From: a virus
DNA length: 23,509 nucleotides
Virus record (IMG/VR): IMGVR_UViG_3300037504_000494
Span: 1-23,509 of that record
Direction: 5' to 3' (one strand)
The position numbers and the translations under genes were made by a program. Under the pieces are notes generated by a model. The model saw only the letters and a list, made by a program, of their open reading frames with translations, did no database searches and was not told the DNA's origin. Positions 8,092-15,589 of the stretch are shown here, piece after piece (positions within the stretch are counted from its first letter, which is position 1; each line of letters opens with the position of its first letter).

Positions 8092-10137
8092 CTACTCTCC
8101 GACGCTTGGGCCTGGCTGACCCCTTTCGTACATCTCGCCGCTCATGCCGCCCTCGGGCGAGCCCATCTTTTCATCCACCGGCTGTTGCGCTGGAGCGTCC
8201 GCCTGCTGTCTTCCGGGCAGCGCGGCGCCAACCTCTTCCATCGCCTGCTGTGGCGGGATTTCACCACGGATGGACAGCGACTTGCGAATGTCCTCGGCGG
8301 GCTGCGGAATGGCCTTGCGATGGTCTTCCATGTGCCGAAGGACGTTCATGACGTCCGGCGGGTATTCGCCGCCAGCGGCCCGCGCCTCGATGATGCGCTT
8401 CCACTGCTCGGGCCTGTTGATCCAGTTGCGGTGCTCTTCGATGTGCACCTCGTGCTTTTCCGTGCCCACGGGCTGGAAGTAAGCCTCGGCGAGTATGTCA
8501 TTTTCGGCCCTGGCGTTGATGCGCTCGGTCTGCTCGGTCTCGTGAAGCTCGTCAACCAGAGGCTGGCGCAGCCTGGCCTTCAGCTCCGCGGCGTCGATCA
8601 GGCCCTGCTTGTAGAGCACCAAGGCCTGTTGCCGCATCGCCTCCTGGTCCCAGGGCATCTGGCTGACGATTTCAAACTTGATGTCGCACTCTTCGTCCAG
8701 ATCGGCGCCGCGGAAGGCCACCGTCTCGGTGTCGTGCGTGCGGCCGGTGATGGTCATCAGCCGCTCATCTTCGAGGTTGCGGCGAAGAATCTTGACCATG
8801 TACTTGCCGAGGTCTTTCAGCGCATGCTCGACCATGATCATCGTCGGCAAGAACCGCTTGTTGTCGCTGCCGAGCAGCAACTCGCCGTGCTTGCCCGACT
8901 TGACCGACGACGACGTCTCGCCCTGCGATACCTCGTGGCGCGAGGTTACGTCGTTGATTTCCTCATTGGTCAACTGCAACTCGCTGAAGTCCGACTGGCT
9001 GTTGGCCACCGGCTTGACGACGATTGGGTCGTGGCCCTGGGCGATGACCGGGTCGTAGGGCACAATCTCGCCAGGCCTGGTAGTCCAAGAGCCAGCGCGA
9101 ATGCAGCCCTCTGGGGCAAGTATCTTCGGCCTGCCCATAAGGCGCCGGTTTTCCACCATGTCGGACCGCTGCCGGTTGTATTCGGCCTGCAGCGGAACCG
9201 ACTGGATGACCGGACTGGAACCCAGAAGCTCATCCACCAGCTTGATCGACTGCATGTGGCAGATTTCGATCTCGCCGTCCGGCAGAGTTTCAACGGCCAG
9301 CTTGCGGTTGTAGGTCGAGTAGACCAGACGGCCGTCCGGAAACTTCTTGGTCGGCCGTTCGTACATCTGGTAGAGGTCGACCCGCTCTCGGTTGTCGACC
9401 TCTTCGCCCGTGAGGCTTTTTGGCGAGTAGACCGGCTTTTCGAGGTCGTCCGGGCCGACCAGGTCCTGCTCGTCCAACTCCACGTCGAACCGCTTTTCAA
9501 CCTCGTGGCGCCGCAAGGACTGAACCACGATGACCCAGGCTGCGTCGCTGAACTCAGACGCGCCGGGCTCGATGACCACCGACGAGTAGGGCAGCACGTC
9601 GACCACCAAGTCACCCAACGCGCGCTCTTCCTCCACCTCGTCGGTCTCGATCTCCTCGCCGGTTTCTTCGTCGATCTCGGTCTTGTAAATCTCGACCTTG
9701 GGCCCAGCCCGAGGGTCCCATCGTGGGCGCAGCCAGCAATTGCCGTGGATCAGGATGTACCGGATGGCGTCCGGCAGCTTGATCTCCATGTCGGCCTTTT
9801 GCCAGTAGGCCCGAAGGGCCTTCTTGGTCAGTCTGGACGCCTTGCGGTCTTCGTCCTGGTCGCTGGCCGGCACCGTCTGGATGATGGGCTCGACCGACAG
9901 CATCGTGGCCATGATGGACTCGACGATGGTCGGCAGCTTGTTGATGGTGAGCTGCACCTTCCACTTCTTGCGCTTGGGCTGGACGTAGCGGCCGTTGTAG
10001 TAGCGGGCCCACTGTTGGCCCTTGAAGTAGAGCCCAGCCTGCTCGGCCTCGATGAAGTAGCCCCAGTGGTTCTTGCAACCGCGGCTGTAGCGGTCTCGGA
10101 CCAGCGATACGACATCTTTGCGCTCTGTCTCGCCCAA
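8092..10137 (-). CDS. Portal protein (podovirus / P22-like)
   Basis: A 681-residue protein starting with TTG at 10137; no in-frame ATG lies near the N-terminus, and a GGAG site is ten bases upstream, just after the previous stop. The beginning (RDRYSRGCKNHWGYFIEAEQAGLYFKGQQW) and the conserved body (NKLPTIVESIMATMLSVEPIIQTVPAS) match portal proteins of short-tailed phages of about this length (P22 gp1 is 725). It forms the dodecameric vertex through which terminase pumps DNA. The gene lies between two small genes and the zinc ribbon plus scaffold, consistent with a terminase - portal - scaffold - capsid order. The C-terminal part is charged and Gln/Pro-rich, as is usual for portal tails. Confidence 0.85.
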   Translation of the reverse strand: MGETERKDVVSLVRDRYSRGCKNHWGYFIEAEQAGLYFKGQQWARYYNGRYVQPKRKKWKVQLTINKLPTIVESIMATMLSVEPIIQTVPASDQDEDRKASRLTKKALRAYWQKADMEIKLPDAIRYILIHGNCWLRPRWDPRAGPKVEIYKTEIDEETGEEIETDEVEEERALGDLVVDVLPYSSVVIEPGASEFSDAAWVIVVQSLRRHEVEKRFDVELDEQDLVGPDDLEKPVYSPKSLTGEEVDNRERVDLYQMYERPTKKFPDGRLVYSTYNRKLAVETLPDGEIEICHMQSIKLVDELLGSSPVIQSVPLQAEYNRQRSDMVENRRLMGRPKILAPEGCIRAGSWTTRPGEIVPYDPVIAQGHDPIVVKPVANSQSDFSELQLTNEEINDVTSRHEVSQGETSSSVKSGKHGELLLGSDNKRFLPTMIMVEHALKDLGKYMVKILRRNLEDERLMTITGRTHDTETVAFRGADLDEECDIKFEIVSQMPWDQEAMRQQALVLYKQGLIDAAELKARLRQPLVDELHETEQTERINARAENDILAEAYFQPVGTEKHEVHIEEHRNWINRPEQWKRIIEARAAGGEYPPDVMNVLRHMEDHRKAIPQPAEDIRKSLSIRGEIPPQQAMEEVGAALPGRQQADAPAQQPVDEKMGSPEGGMSGEMYERGQPGPSVGE

Positions 10138-10141
10138 GACC

Positions 10142-10489
10142 CTACTCCGAGTCGGAATCGTCGAAGCCGTCGACCGGCCCGCGCCTTACTGGCTCGTAGC
10201 CGTCGTTGACTTCGCCGCCGCCAGCCTCGGGGGCCTGTTGGCGCACCTCTTCGATTTCAGACTGAAACGCCTTCATGTAGCGTTCGTTGAGTTGATCACG
10301 CAGCTTCTTGACCGTTCTGCGGTTCCACCCGCTGGCGCGCTTTCGCGCGTCGTCAAGCGCCAAGTCTGCCACCTCGCGCATGGTCCGATGGCTGCTTCGC
10401 ATGACGCCGATCAGCACCCATGACAGGTAGGAGTTGAGTAGCACAAGGGCGCCGATAGTTGCCACCAGCGCGATGACGGGTCCCGTCAT
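10142..10489 (-). CDS. Small single-pass membrane protein of unknown function
   Basis: A 115-residue product with one hydrophobic stretch (residues ~4-28, PVIALVATIGALVLLNSYLSWVLIGVM) followed by a long basic and then acidic soluble tail. The start at ATG 10489 overlaps the TGA of the previous gene (ATGA), which favours it over an earlier ATG in the same frame. The C-terminal part (residues 40-80) is Arg/Lys-rich and probably helical; the end is acidic (DGFDDSDSE). It lies between an unknown and the portal gene; a membrane anchor here is unusual for a head gene. It could be a lysis-type or membrane-associated protein, but there is no specific evidence. Confidence 0.6.
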   Translation of the reverse strand: MTGPVIALVATIGALVLLNSYLSWVLIGVMRSSHRTMREVADLALDDARKRASGWNRRTVKKLRDQLNERYMKAFQSEIEEVRQQAPEAGGGEVNDGYEPVRRGPVDGFDDSDSE

Positions 10490-10974
10490 CCTTCGCCAAA
10501 CCTCCAGTCGGCGCCCATGTTGCGCGGTGCGGCGCTGCGCTTTTCTGGAAACGCCGGTGCCCCGCCGAGGCCCTGGTTCCACTGCCGCACCAGTTCGCGG
10601 ATGATCTGCTGCTGCTCTGGGGTGGTTGGCTCCTGGGTCATCACGTTGGCGCCCGAGATGTCGAGCGGCACGTTCTCGTACTTCTCGTAGACGTTCGGCT
10701 CGGCCTGCTGGAATAGCACGGAGTCGTCGAACAAAACCGGCTCGAGCCCGGGTGGCATCTGACCCTGGTCCTGATGTCGCAGGAAGTTGTAGAAGGTCTG
10801 CCCCTGAACCGGGGGCGCGCTCATGGTCGGGCCCTGCGGGGAGATGTCCATGGCCGGCAAGCTGCCCTTGGGCCCGGACTCTGCCATTTTCAAGTCGGCT
10901 TCACGCTGACCGGCGGCCAGCGGCGTGTTCATCGCGTACTGAACGTACTCGAAGGGGCTCAATCGATTCGGCAT
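10486..10974 (-). CDS. Unknown phage protein, Gln/Pro-rich, upstream of portal
   Basis: A 162-residue polar protein starting at ATG 10974 with GGAGG six bases upstream. Composition is Gln, Pro, Met and Gly heavy (SGPKGSLPAMDISPQGPTMS, FLRHQDQGQMPPGLEPVLFDD), with no obvious fold, membrane segment or signal. A short helical stretch near the end (TTPEQQQIIRELVRQWNQ) could be an interaction helix. It is the first gene after the palindromic promoter candidate at 10998-11027 and is coupled to the following membrane gene. A virion-internal or portal-associated role is possible from position alone. Confidence 0.55.
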   Translation of the reverse strand: MPNRLSPFEYVQYAMNTPLAAGQREADLKMAESGPKGSLPAMDISPQGPTMSAPPVQGQTFYNFLRHQDQGQMPPGLEPVLFDDSVLFQQAEPNVYEKYENVPLDISGANVMTQEPTTPEQQQIIRELVRQWNQGLGGAPAFPEKRSAAPRNMGADWRFGEG

Positions 10975-10997
10975 CAGAACCTCCGCGCGGTTATTTC

Positions 10998-11027
10998 AGA
11001 CTACCGCGTCGGAATTCCGACTGTCAA
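10998..11027 (-). promoter_or_regulatory. Promoter-like and operator-like site upstream of the portal block
   Basis: On the minus strand TTGACA (11022-11027) is followed after 18 bases by TAGTCT (10998-11003), a weak -10. The spacer contains a perfect 14-base palindrome, GTCGGAATTCCGAC at 11008-11021, lying immediately downstream of the -35 in the position of a repressor site. A nearly identical palindrome is at 16424-16437. CTTGACAGTC, ten bases shared with the 13517-13526 control region, includes this -35. The site sits in the 57-base gap between the GroES-like and unknown genes. Confidence 0.45.
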
Positions 11028-11031
11028 GCCT

Positions 11032-11310
11032 CTAGCTGAAGATTTCACACCTGCACAGAAGTTCCTGTTCTTGAACAAGTATTCCCCGGCCTGACACGAT
11101 TTCCATTGTTCGTGGCACGAGGACCAAGTCGCCGGTGGCATAATCCGAAGCCCGGCAGTCGGGCCCGCAGGCGCGCACTCGGCACAGCTTCGACTCGTCC
11201 TTGTAGAACTCCGGCGGAAGCTCGATGATCGAGTCCTTGCGCACCGCGTTGCGCTCTTCGTCGTCCAGAATTTCGAGATGCACCAAGTCCCTCAGTGGTC
11301 TCAAGTTCAT
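11032..11310 (-). CDS. GroES-like (Cpn10-type) co-chaperonin
   Basis: A 92-residue protein that matches the GroES pattern end to end: MNLRPLRDLV at the start (GroES: MNIRPLHDRV), a loop at residues 25-36 (KDSIIELPPEFY) where GroES has its mobile IVL loop, a GVVxAxG-like strand (CRVRACGPDC), TGDLVLVPR where GroES has VGDxVxF, and a closing EQELLCRCEIF for the EExLIxxExDI end. Length is that of GroES (~97). Known phage precedent: T4 gp31 replaces GroES for folding its capsid protein. It lies between the terminase and portal genes, in the operon encoding the capsid, which suggests it helps the host GroEL fold a phage protein. AGGAGG seven bases upstream of ATG 11310. It is a distant match and the family call is by eye. 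Confidence 0.7.
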   Translation of the reverse strand: MNLRPLRDLVHLEILDDEERNAVRKDSIIELPPEFYKDESKLCRVRACGPDCRASDYATGDLVLVPRTMEIVSGRGILVQEQELLCRCEIFS

Positions 11311-11318
11311 GCTACCTC

Positions 11319-13277
11319 CTAGTCTTCATCTCCGAAAATGGCGTCCATGCCAGGCTGCCATTCGTCGTCCGGCTCTGGCACGAACTGCCTGGTTGCCTCT
11401 TGCTGCGCCACCTCAGCCTCTCGCCTCAGCTTGGCGAGCCGCGGTTCGGCCACCACGCCAGCGACCAGCTTGGCCATCTCCCGGTCGTCGTGGCCCCGGG
11501 CTGCCGCAAACTTGTTCTCCCCGATCTGGCTAAACGACTTCATCTCGTTCAGTGTCGATGCGTCGACAATCTCCATCTCGCGGTTGTGGATGAGCATCTG
11601 CCCCACCGACACCATGTAGGGCTTGGTCCGCCCGGTGGTCTTCCATCCTGGAATAGACGCCGGACGCCGGGCGATGCGGTCGGTGTCCTCTCGCATGTAG
11701 ATGTTCCTGTAGCCGCAGTGGTCCAAAATGGGCCCCTTGAGCGCAGAGCCAACACCGTTGGCCTCCCAGGCCAAAAACGCCCAGTTGTAGAGTTGCGCCA
11801 CGGCCACCATCAGGTAGCCGAACAGGTGGGGGTCGCAGTTGCCGTGCCAGCAGGCCACCTGGCGCAGCAAGTATCCAGTGCGCCGGATTTCGTCCGTCGT
11901 GCATACCTTGAACACCTGGCCGCACGAGAAATCGTATTTCGACTGGTCTTCGCTGACGCCTTCGGATGCGCGCCCTTCGGCGATGTCGGCGCCGATGATG
12001 TAGCGCATCGACTCCTGCGGGTATTCCCAAATTTTGAAACGGCCGTAGTCGAACGGCGTCATGCTGATCTCGAGCTGCACGCCGTAGCGGTCGAAGTCTG
12101 CGGACTTTTTGAAGCGCTCGCTGACGATGTTCAGGTTGCCGCGCCATGTGGGCTCGCGGACCATGGTCTCGATGCGGCTCAGCTCGGTGGTTTTGTAGAC
12201 CGACTGGCCGCTGAACCGGAACGCCTCTTCGGCGTAGCTTGGGTAGTACTGGCAAAACTCGTCGACGTCGCCCTGGTACTTGTGACTCAGGGTAAATCGG
12301 CGCCAGAACAACTTGTGCCACACCCGGTCTTCCGTCAGGTCCGGGTCCAACTCGCGCCAAAGCTGCTTGTCGTCCATGATGCGCCGATAGAGCGCCTCTT
12401 CGGCCTGGTCGACGAACTGCTGGTCGCCCTCGACGTCCATCTCGTACTTCGCGTCCCAATACCAGGGCACGAACACGTTCTGCCAGTCGTAGGGCACTTT
12501 CAGCTTGCCGATGGTCCGGTGGTTCCACATGTCGTAGAACTCATTCATCCCGAACGCGGTCGACTCCAGAAAAACGCTGGTCTCGGGCACGTCGTGGCAT
12601 GCGGCCAACAGTGCAGCGAGGGATTTGCGTAGCTGGGGCCAATCGGCCACCTCGGAGCCGTGCACCGTTTGCCAGGTGCCCGCCTTACCGAGCGCTCCTT
12701 TTTTCTCGGCTGAGGCGATGCGGATTTTGGAGTTCAAGTCTATCCACCACTCGTTACGGTTCGACTTGAACTTCTTGACCCTTTCGGAGGGCTTTTTGAA
12801 CCAGATATTGTTGGCGGTGAACGACGAGATGTGGAACCGCGGCAGGCGCAGCTCATTGACCGGCATCTCGTCGTACATGCGCTGGGTCATCTCGAAAATC
12901 AGCCTCGCCTGGTCATCGTCCGTAGCGACCAGGATGGTGTTCCACTCGTCATGCCCGAGCGTACACCACAGGGCGAAGGCCTCGATGAGAGTCGAAAACC
13001 CCATCTGCCGTGCTTTGAGAATAATCACTCGGATGGGGTAGCCCTGCTTGTAGTTCGGAATGACGAACCGACGGACGAACCACAGCTGAATGGGGTTCAG
13101 TTTGAAGGGTATGACGCGGCCGCCCTCAATGGGTCGAATGCGGACGACCTTTTCACACCACTCGGCAAACCGCTCGACGTCGGTGTAGAGCGCGCGAACC
13201 TCGTCGCGCATCAAGCGCTTTGCCCGCCGGCGCCTGTGCGCTTCGGTCTCGCTTTCCTTGCGCTTTGGTGATGCCAC
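11319..13277 (-). CDS. Terminase large subunit
   Basis: The packaging motor ATPase and nuclease, about 652 residues from the GTG at 13277; a later ATG at 13211 (630 residues) is the alternative. Motifs visible: an ATPase Walker A-like KARQMGFST (residues ~88-96), a Walker B-type VHGSEVADW (~205-213) as in terminase ATPase domains of this type, and a C-terminal RNase H-like nuclease with GADIAEG (~429-435) and GHDDRE (~595-600), whose acids would bind metal. It cuts concatemeric DNA and drives it into the portal. No terminase small subunit is recognised nearby. The GTG start follows the zinc-ribbon stop by two bases; extending the frame to 13358 would overlap that gene. Confidence 0.9.
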   Translation of the reverse strand: MASPKRKESETEAHRRRRAKRLMRDEVRALYTDVERFAEWCEKVVRIRPIEGGRVIPFKLNPIQLWFVRRFVIPNYKQGYPIRVIILKARQMGFSTLIEAFALWCTLGHDEWNTILVATDDDQARLIFEMTQRMYDEMPVNELRLPRFHISSFTANNIWFKKPSERVKKFKSNRNEWWIDLNSKIRIASAEKKGALGKAGTWQTVHGSEVADWPQLRKSLAALLAACHDVPETSVFLESTAFGMNEFYDMWNHRTIGKLKVPYDWQNVFVPWYWDAKYEMDVEGDQQFVDQAEEALYRRIMDDKQLWRELDPDLTEDRVWHKLFWRRFTLSHKYQGDVDEFCQYYPSYAEEAFRFSGQSVYKTTELSRIETMVREPTWRGNLNIVSERFKKSADFDRYGVQLEISMTPFDYGRFKIWEYPQESMRYIIGADIAEGRASEGVSEDQSKYDFSCGQVFKVCTTDEIRRTGYLLRQVACWHGNCDPHLFGYLMVAVAQLYNWAFLAWEANGVGSALKGPILDHCGYRNIYMREDTDRIARRPASIPGWKTTGRTKPYMVSVGQMLIHNREMEIVDASTLNEMKSFSQIGENKFAAARGHDDREMAKLVAGVVAEPRLAKLRREAEVAQQEATRQFVPEPDDEWQPGMDAIFGDED

Positions 13278-13279
13278 GC

Positions 13280-13477
13280 TTAGGGCATCCACTGCACCGT
13301 CATGCGCGCCGCCGGACCCGACACGTCCTTGCGAAACGTGGTGCTGCCGCACTTGCACTTCTTGTTGGGAATGGCGACCTCGTCGCCAAACGCCAACACG
13401 CGCTTGACCGGGTCAGACCAAAGAATTTCTCCCAGGGGCCTGTCGCACTTCGCACACTTGAACGAATAGGTTGGCAT
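13280..13477 (-). CDS. Small FmdB-like zinc ribbon protein
   Basis: A 65-residue protein starting MPTYSFKCAKCDRP, the classic FmdB-family opening, with CxxC at residues 8-11 and a second CKC knuckle at 41-43. It should bind one zinc. The role in this family is poorly known, with suggested links to regulation. The ATG at 13477 has a perfect AAGGAGG site with a short spacer and lies just after the promoter at 13500-13528, making this the first gene of the leftward late operon; it ends two bases before the terminase. It could be an unrecognised small partner of the terminase, but nothing in its sequence shows a terminase small-subunit fold. Confidence 0.75.
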   Translation of the reverse strand: MPTYSFKCAKCDRPLGEILWSDPVKRVLAFGDEVAIPNKKCKCGSTTFRKDVSGPAARMTVQWMP

Positions 13478-13499
13478 GTCGCCTCCTTGGTTGGATGAA

Positions 13500-13528
13500 A
13501 TTGTCCGACATTCCTTCTTGACAGTCAA
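13500..13528 (-). promoter_or_regulatory. Promoter for the leftward packaging/structural operon
   Basis: On the minus strand TTGACT (13523-13528) is separated by 17 bases from GACAAT (13500-13505), close to the -35 and -10 consensus. Transcription would start about 16 bases before the ribosome site of the zinc-ribbon gene. The -35 lies in the perfect inverted repeat CTTGAC-A-GTCAAG (13517-13529), so the same element also reads TTGACA (13518-13523) on the plus strand toward the DUF115 gene, but no plus-strand -10 is visible. A TGTCGGAC half-site lies across 13503-13510 at the minus-strand -10. Confidence 0.55.
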
Positions 13529-13545
13529 GTGCCGGCTTGGCACTC
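13528..13545 (+). promoter_or_regulatory. Leader hairpin or operator before the DUF115 gene
   Basis: AGTGCC (13528-13533) and GGCACT (13538-13543) form a perfect six-base stem around a five-base loop, ten bases before the AAAGGAGG ribosome site and the ATG at 13565. In RNA it would be a short leader hairpin; on DNA it could be a repressor site for the divergent promoters. Confidence 0.35.
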
Positions 13546-13564
13546 AACTTCCAAAGGAGGACAC

Positions 13565-15208
13565 ATGTCCAGCAGGCTCAAAAGAGCAACCAAGGACGCA
13601 AGCAAAGGATTCACCATCCACCACAACATCAAGGGCGACGTGGTCAAGTCCGACTTCGTCCGCGGCGGGCTGAGCACCCAGCCCGAGTTCTTCATCTACC
13701 GCACCCCGAAGGGCGAGAACGCCCTGGTGGTTAGCGGCATAATGATGCACCCCACCGAAAAACCCAGCGAGGCAGCCCTGGAGTACGCTCAAAAGACCGC
13801 CAACGACTTCCGTCGAATTGGCGGCACGGTAGCCCTGGTCATCGGAGGCGAGCTGGGCTACTTCGTGTCGTACCTGTACGATGAGCTGAGTTCCGACGGC
13901 AACGATGTTCCGCCCGTCATCTGCTACGACGAAATGGTCGGGCTGCAGGACGACCTGGTCGAAAACCGAGACGCCATTCGGTGGGTCCATACCCCAGAGG
14001 ACCTGGACCAGGCCATTCAGCCCTACATCGACGGCGAGGACGAGCACATCGCCGTTTTCATCTGCCCGCACGGCTCCGAGACCTACCGGTTCGAATCGAA
14101 CTACACCCAGAACATTCTCGATCGCAACCTGAACGTCGACTCGATGATGCCCCAGCACATGATCAAGTCCGCCAGGGCGGTGTCGGTTCTCGAGCGCATG
14201 GGCAAAATGCACTTCATTGACGAGCTGTTCGGCACCGTCGAGCCGGACCACATGTGCATCATGTGCACCGGCGGGCCGTCGATGGACCCCGAGTTCGTCG
14301 GCTCGCTCATCGCAGGGCACCCGGACTGCACCCTGGTCGCCGCCGCCCAGTCGCTCGAAAAGCTGAACGGCGTCGGCATCGTGCCAGACTACGCCGTCAT
14401 CGCTGACGTTTCCGACCAGGTGGCCCAACACGCCCTCGACGGCACAGCCGACGGCCTGTGGGCCGAGGCCATGACCAGCCCGAAATTACACGAAAAATAC
14501 GGCAATTCGGCCTACTACTACGCCATCAAGGGCGCCCACATGCACTACCCCCTCTGGCGGGATCTGGGCCTGTGGGTCATGCGAGACACCCCCGCCATGG
14601 CCACCGTCACCGAAGTCATGGTGCTCATCGCTACCCGCATCGGATTCCGCAAAATCCTGCTCGTGGGCGCCGACTACTCCCAGCCCGAAATCGGCGGCAT
14701 GTGCATCATGCCGGCTCTCGGAAACCACGGCGAGCGAGTGTTCACCTACACGCACTACGTCCACGGCGCCCGCTATCTCGACACGTTCGTCGCCCGCAAT
14801 CCGCAGCTCGACTTGGTGCGCTACTCCCCCCGGGGACTTCCCACACCCCACATCCCAGGGCCCGGCAACACCAAGCCTCTGCCGAGAACTCACCGCGAGT
14901 TCGACCCCGAGGAATGGGAAAAGCTCACCGGCGAGCGCTACACCGAAGAGGACTCGCTGGCCAAAACCTCCCGGCCCAAGCTGCTCAGCCTGATCGACAG
15001 GTTTTCAGTCGAAACGCTCATGGCCTGCAGCGGCATGTGCAACCCCAACCATGGCAAAAAGGAACTCGACAGTGTGCCCCAAATCAACAGGCACGTCTTG
15101 ACCCCCCTGGGTAAAAACGAGGGAGCCAAACTAATGCGCGAGGCGGCCAACCGTGTTCGCGCCAGAACACCCCGCATCTGGATGCCGGGGGAAAGGCTTG
15201 ACAAATGA
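13565..15208 (+). CDS. DUF115 / MptE / Maf-like protein (putative glycosyl or phospho-transferase)
   Basis: A 547-residue protein starting at ATG 13565 with an AAAGGAGG site four bases away. Its core matches the DUF115 family (6-hydroxymethylpterin diphosphokinase MptE-like and flagellin-modification Maf proteins): CTGGPSMDPEF with GGPS at residues 236-239, then LNGVGIVPDYAVIADVSDQ with PDY at 274-276, and ILLVGADYS at 364-370 followed by the GxY-type strand. In Maf proteins this core attaches nonulosonic acids to flagellin. It is on the plus strand against the leftward late operon, followed by tiny membrane genes, so it looks like an accessory cargo gene, perhaps modifying a surface structure or a nucleotide-like substrate. 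The substrate is unknown. Confidence 0.75.
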   Translation: MSSRLKRATKDASKGFTIHHNIKGDVVKSDFVRGGLSTQPEFFIYRTPKGENALVVSGIMMHPTEKPSEAALEYAQKTANDFRRIGGTVALVIGGELGYFVSYLYDELSSDGNDVPPVICYDEMVGLQDDLVENRDAIRWVHTPEDLDQAIQPYIDGEDEHIAVFICPHGSETYRFESNYTQNILDRNLNVDSMMPQHMIKSARAVSVLERMGKMHFIDELFGTVEPDHMCIMCTGGPSMDPEFVGSLIAGHPDCTLVAAAQSLEKLNGVGIVPDYAVIADVSDQVAQHALDGTADGLWAEAMTSPKLHEKYGNSAYYYAIKGAHMHYPLWRDLGLWVMRDTPAMATVTEVMVLIATRIGFRKILLVGADYSQPEIGGMCIMPALGNHGERVFTYTHYVHGARYLDTFVARNPQLDLVRYSPRGLPTPHIPGPGNTKPLPRTHREFDPEEWEKLTGERYTEEDSLAKTSRPKLLSLIDRFSVETLMACSGMCNPNHGKKELDSVPQINRHVLTPLGKNEGAKLMREAANRVRARTPRIWMPGERLDK

Positions 15209-15369
15209 AAGCACTATGGCTTTCCAAGCATCTTTTCTGGTTCGGGTGCTTGTGGAATTCCACCTGGGCAATCATCAGGTGCTCCGAGTTCAACTTGCTG
15301 CTCGCCGCCATGTGTCTCGCGGGGGCAGTGTCGGTCGGCCGAATGCGAAAGGAGCAAGACAATGCGTGA
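15205..15369 (+). CDS. Very small membrane protein (54 residues)
   Basis: MKALWLSKHLFWFGCLW... with a start ATG that overlaps the TGA of the DUF115 gene (ATGA) and a stop that overlaps the next ATG, so it is translationally coupled on both sides. Two hydrophobic segments, residues ~2-25 and ~31-45, flanked by lysine and arginine, suggest a hairpin in the membrane. It contains many Trp, Phe and Cys. No holin or spanin signature is clear. It is part of the DUF115 transcript. Confidence 0.55.
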   Translation: MKALWLSKHLFWFGCLWNSTWAIIRCSEFNLLLAAMCLAGAVSVGRMRKEQDNA

Positions 15370-15589
15370 CGGATTCCTGTTGATGATGGTCGCCATCACC
15401 ATGCTGATCACCGGCCTCGTCGGAGGCATCCTCCTCGGGGGAAGCACCGCCAAGTGCAACTGCACCGACGAAATCGCAGAGGCCCGCTCCAGTGCCCTCC
15501 AGGCATCATCCAAGCGCTGCGGCGAAATGATGGCCGTTCTGGCGCGAGTCAAGGAGCACGACAAAAAGCATGGCTACCCCCACCAGTAA
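15362..15589 (+). CDS. Small membrane-anchored protein
   Basis: A 75-residue protein starting at ATG 15362, with an AAAGGAGC site and overlapping the end of the preceding coding region by eight bases. Residues ~4-28 (GFLLMMVAITMLITGLVGGILL) form one transmembrane helix or uncleaved signal; the rest is a polar helix with two cysteines in CNC at ~32-34 and a charged C-terminus (RVKEHDKKHGYPHQ). An N-terminal anchor plus periplasmic helix layout recalls inner-membrane spanins, but the soluble part is shorter than usual. It overlaps the next gene in another frame. The role is not established. Confidence 0.55.
   Translation: MRDGFLLMMVAITMLITGLVGGILLGGSTAKCNCTDEIAEARSSALQASSKRCGEMMAVLARVKEHDKKHGYPHQ

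Noticed and set aside
8044-10209. A 721-residue reading frame on the plus strand
   Set aside because: It lies opposite the portal gene, has unusual Val/Leu/His/Arg-rich composition and no recognisable domain; the portal is clear on the other strand.
11295-12632. A 445-residue plus-strand frame
   Set aside because: It is antisense to the terminase, which has clear ATPase and nuclease motifs.
13278-13358. N-terminal extension of the terminase
   Set aside because: It would overlap the FmdB-like gene by 79 bases with atypical residues; the GTG at 13277 fits the gap better.
14088-14097. GGTTCGAATC, like a tRNA T-arm
   Set aside because: It lies inside the DUF115 coding sequence and no matching acceptor or anticodon stems surround it.
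13544-14431. A 295-residue minus-strand frame
   Set aside because: It is antisense to the DUF115 gene and looks like a codon-bias shadow.
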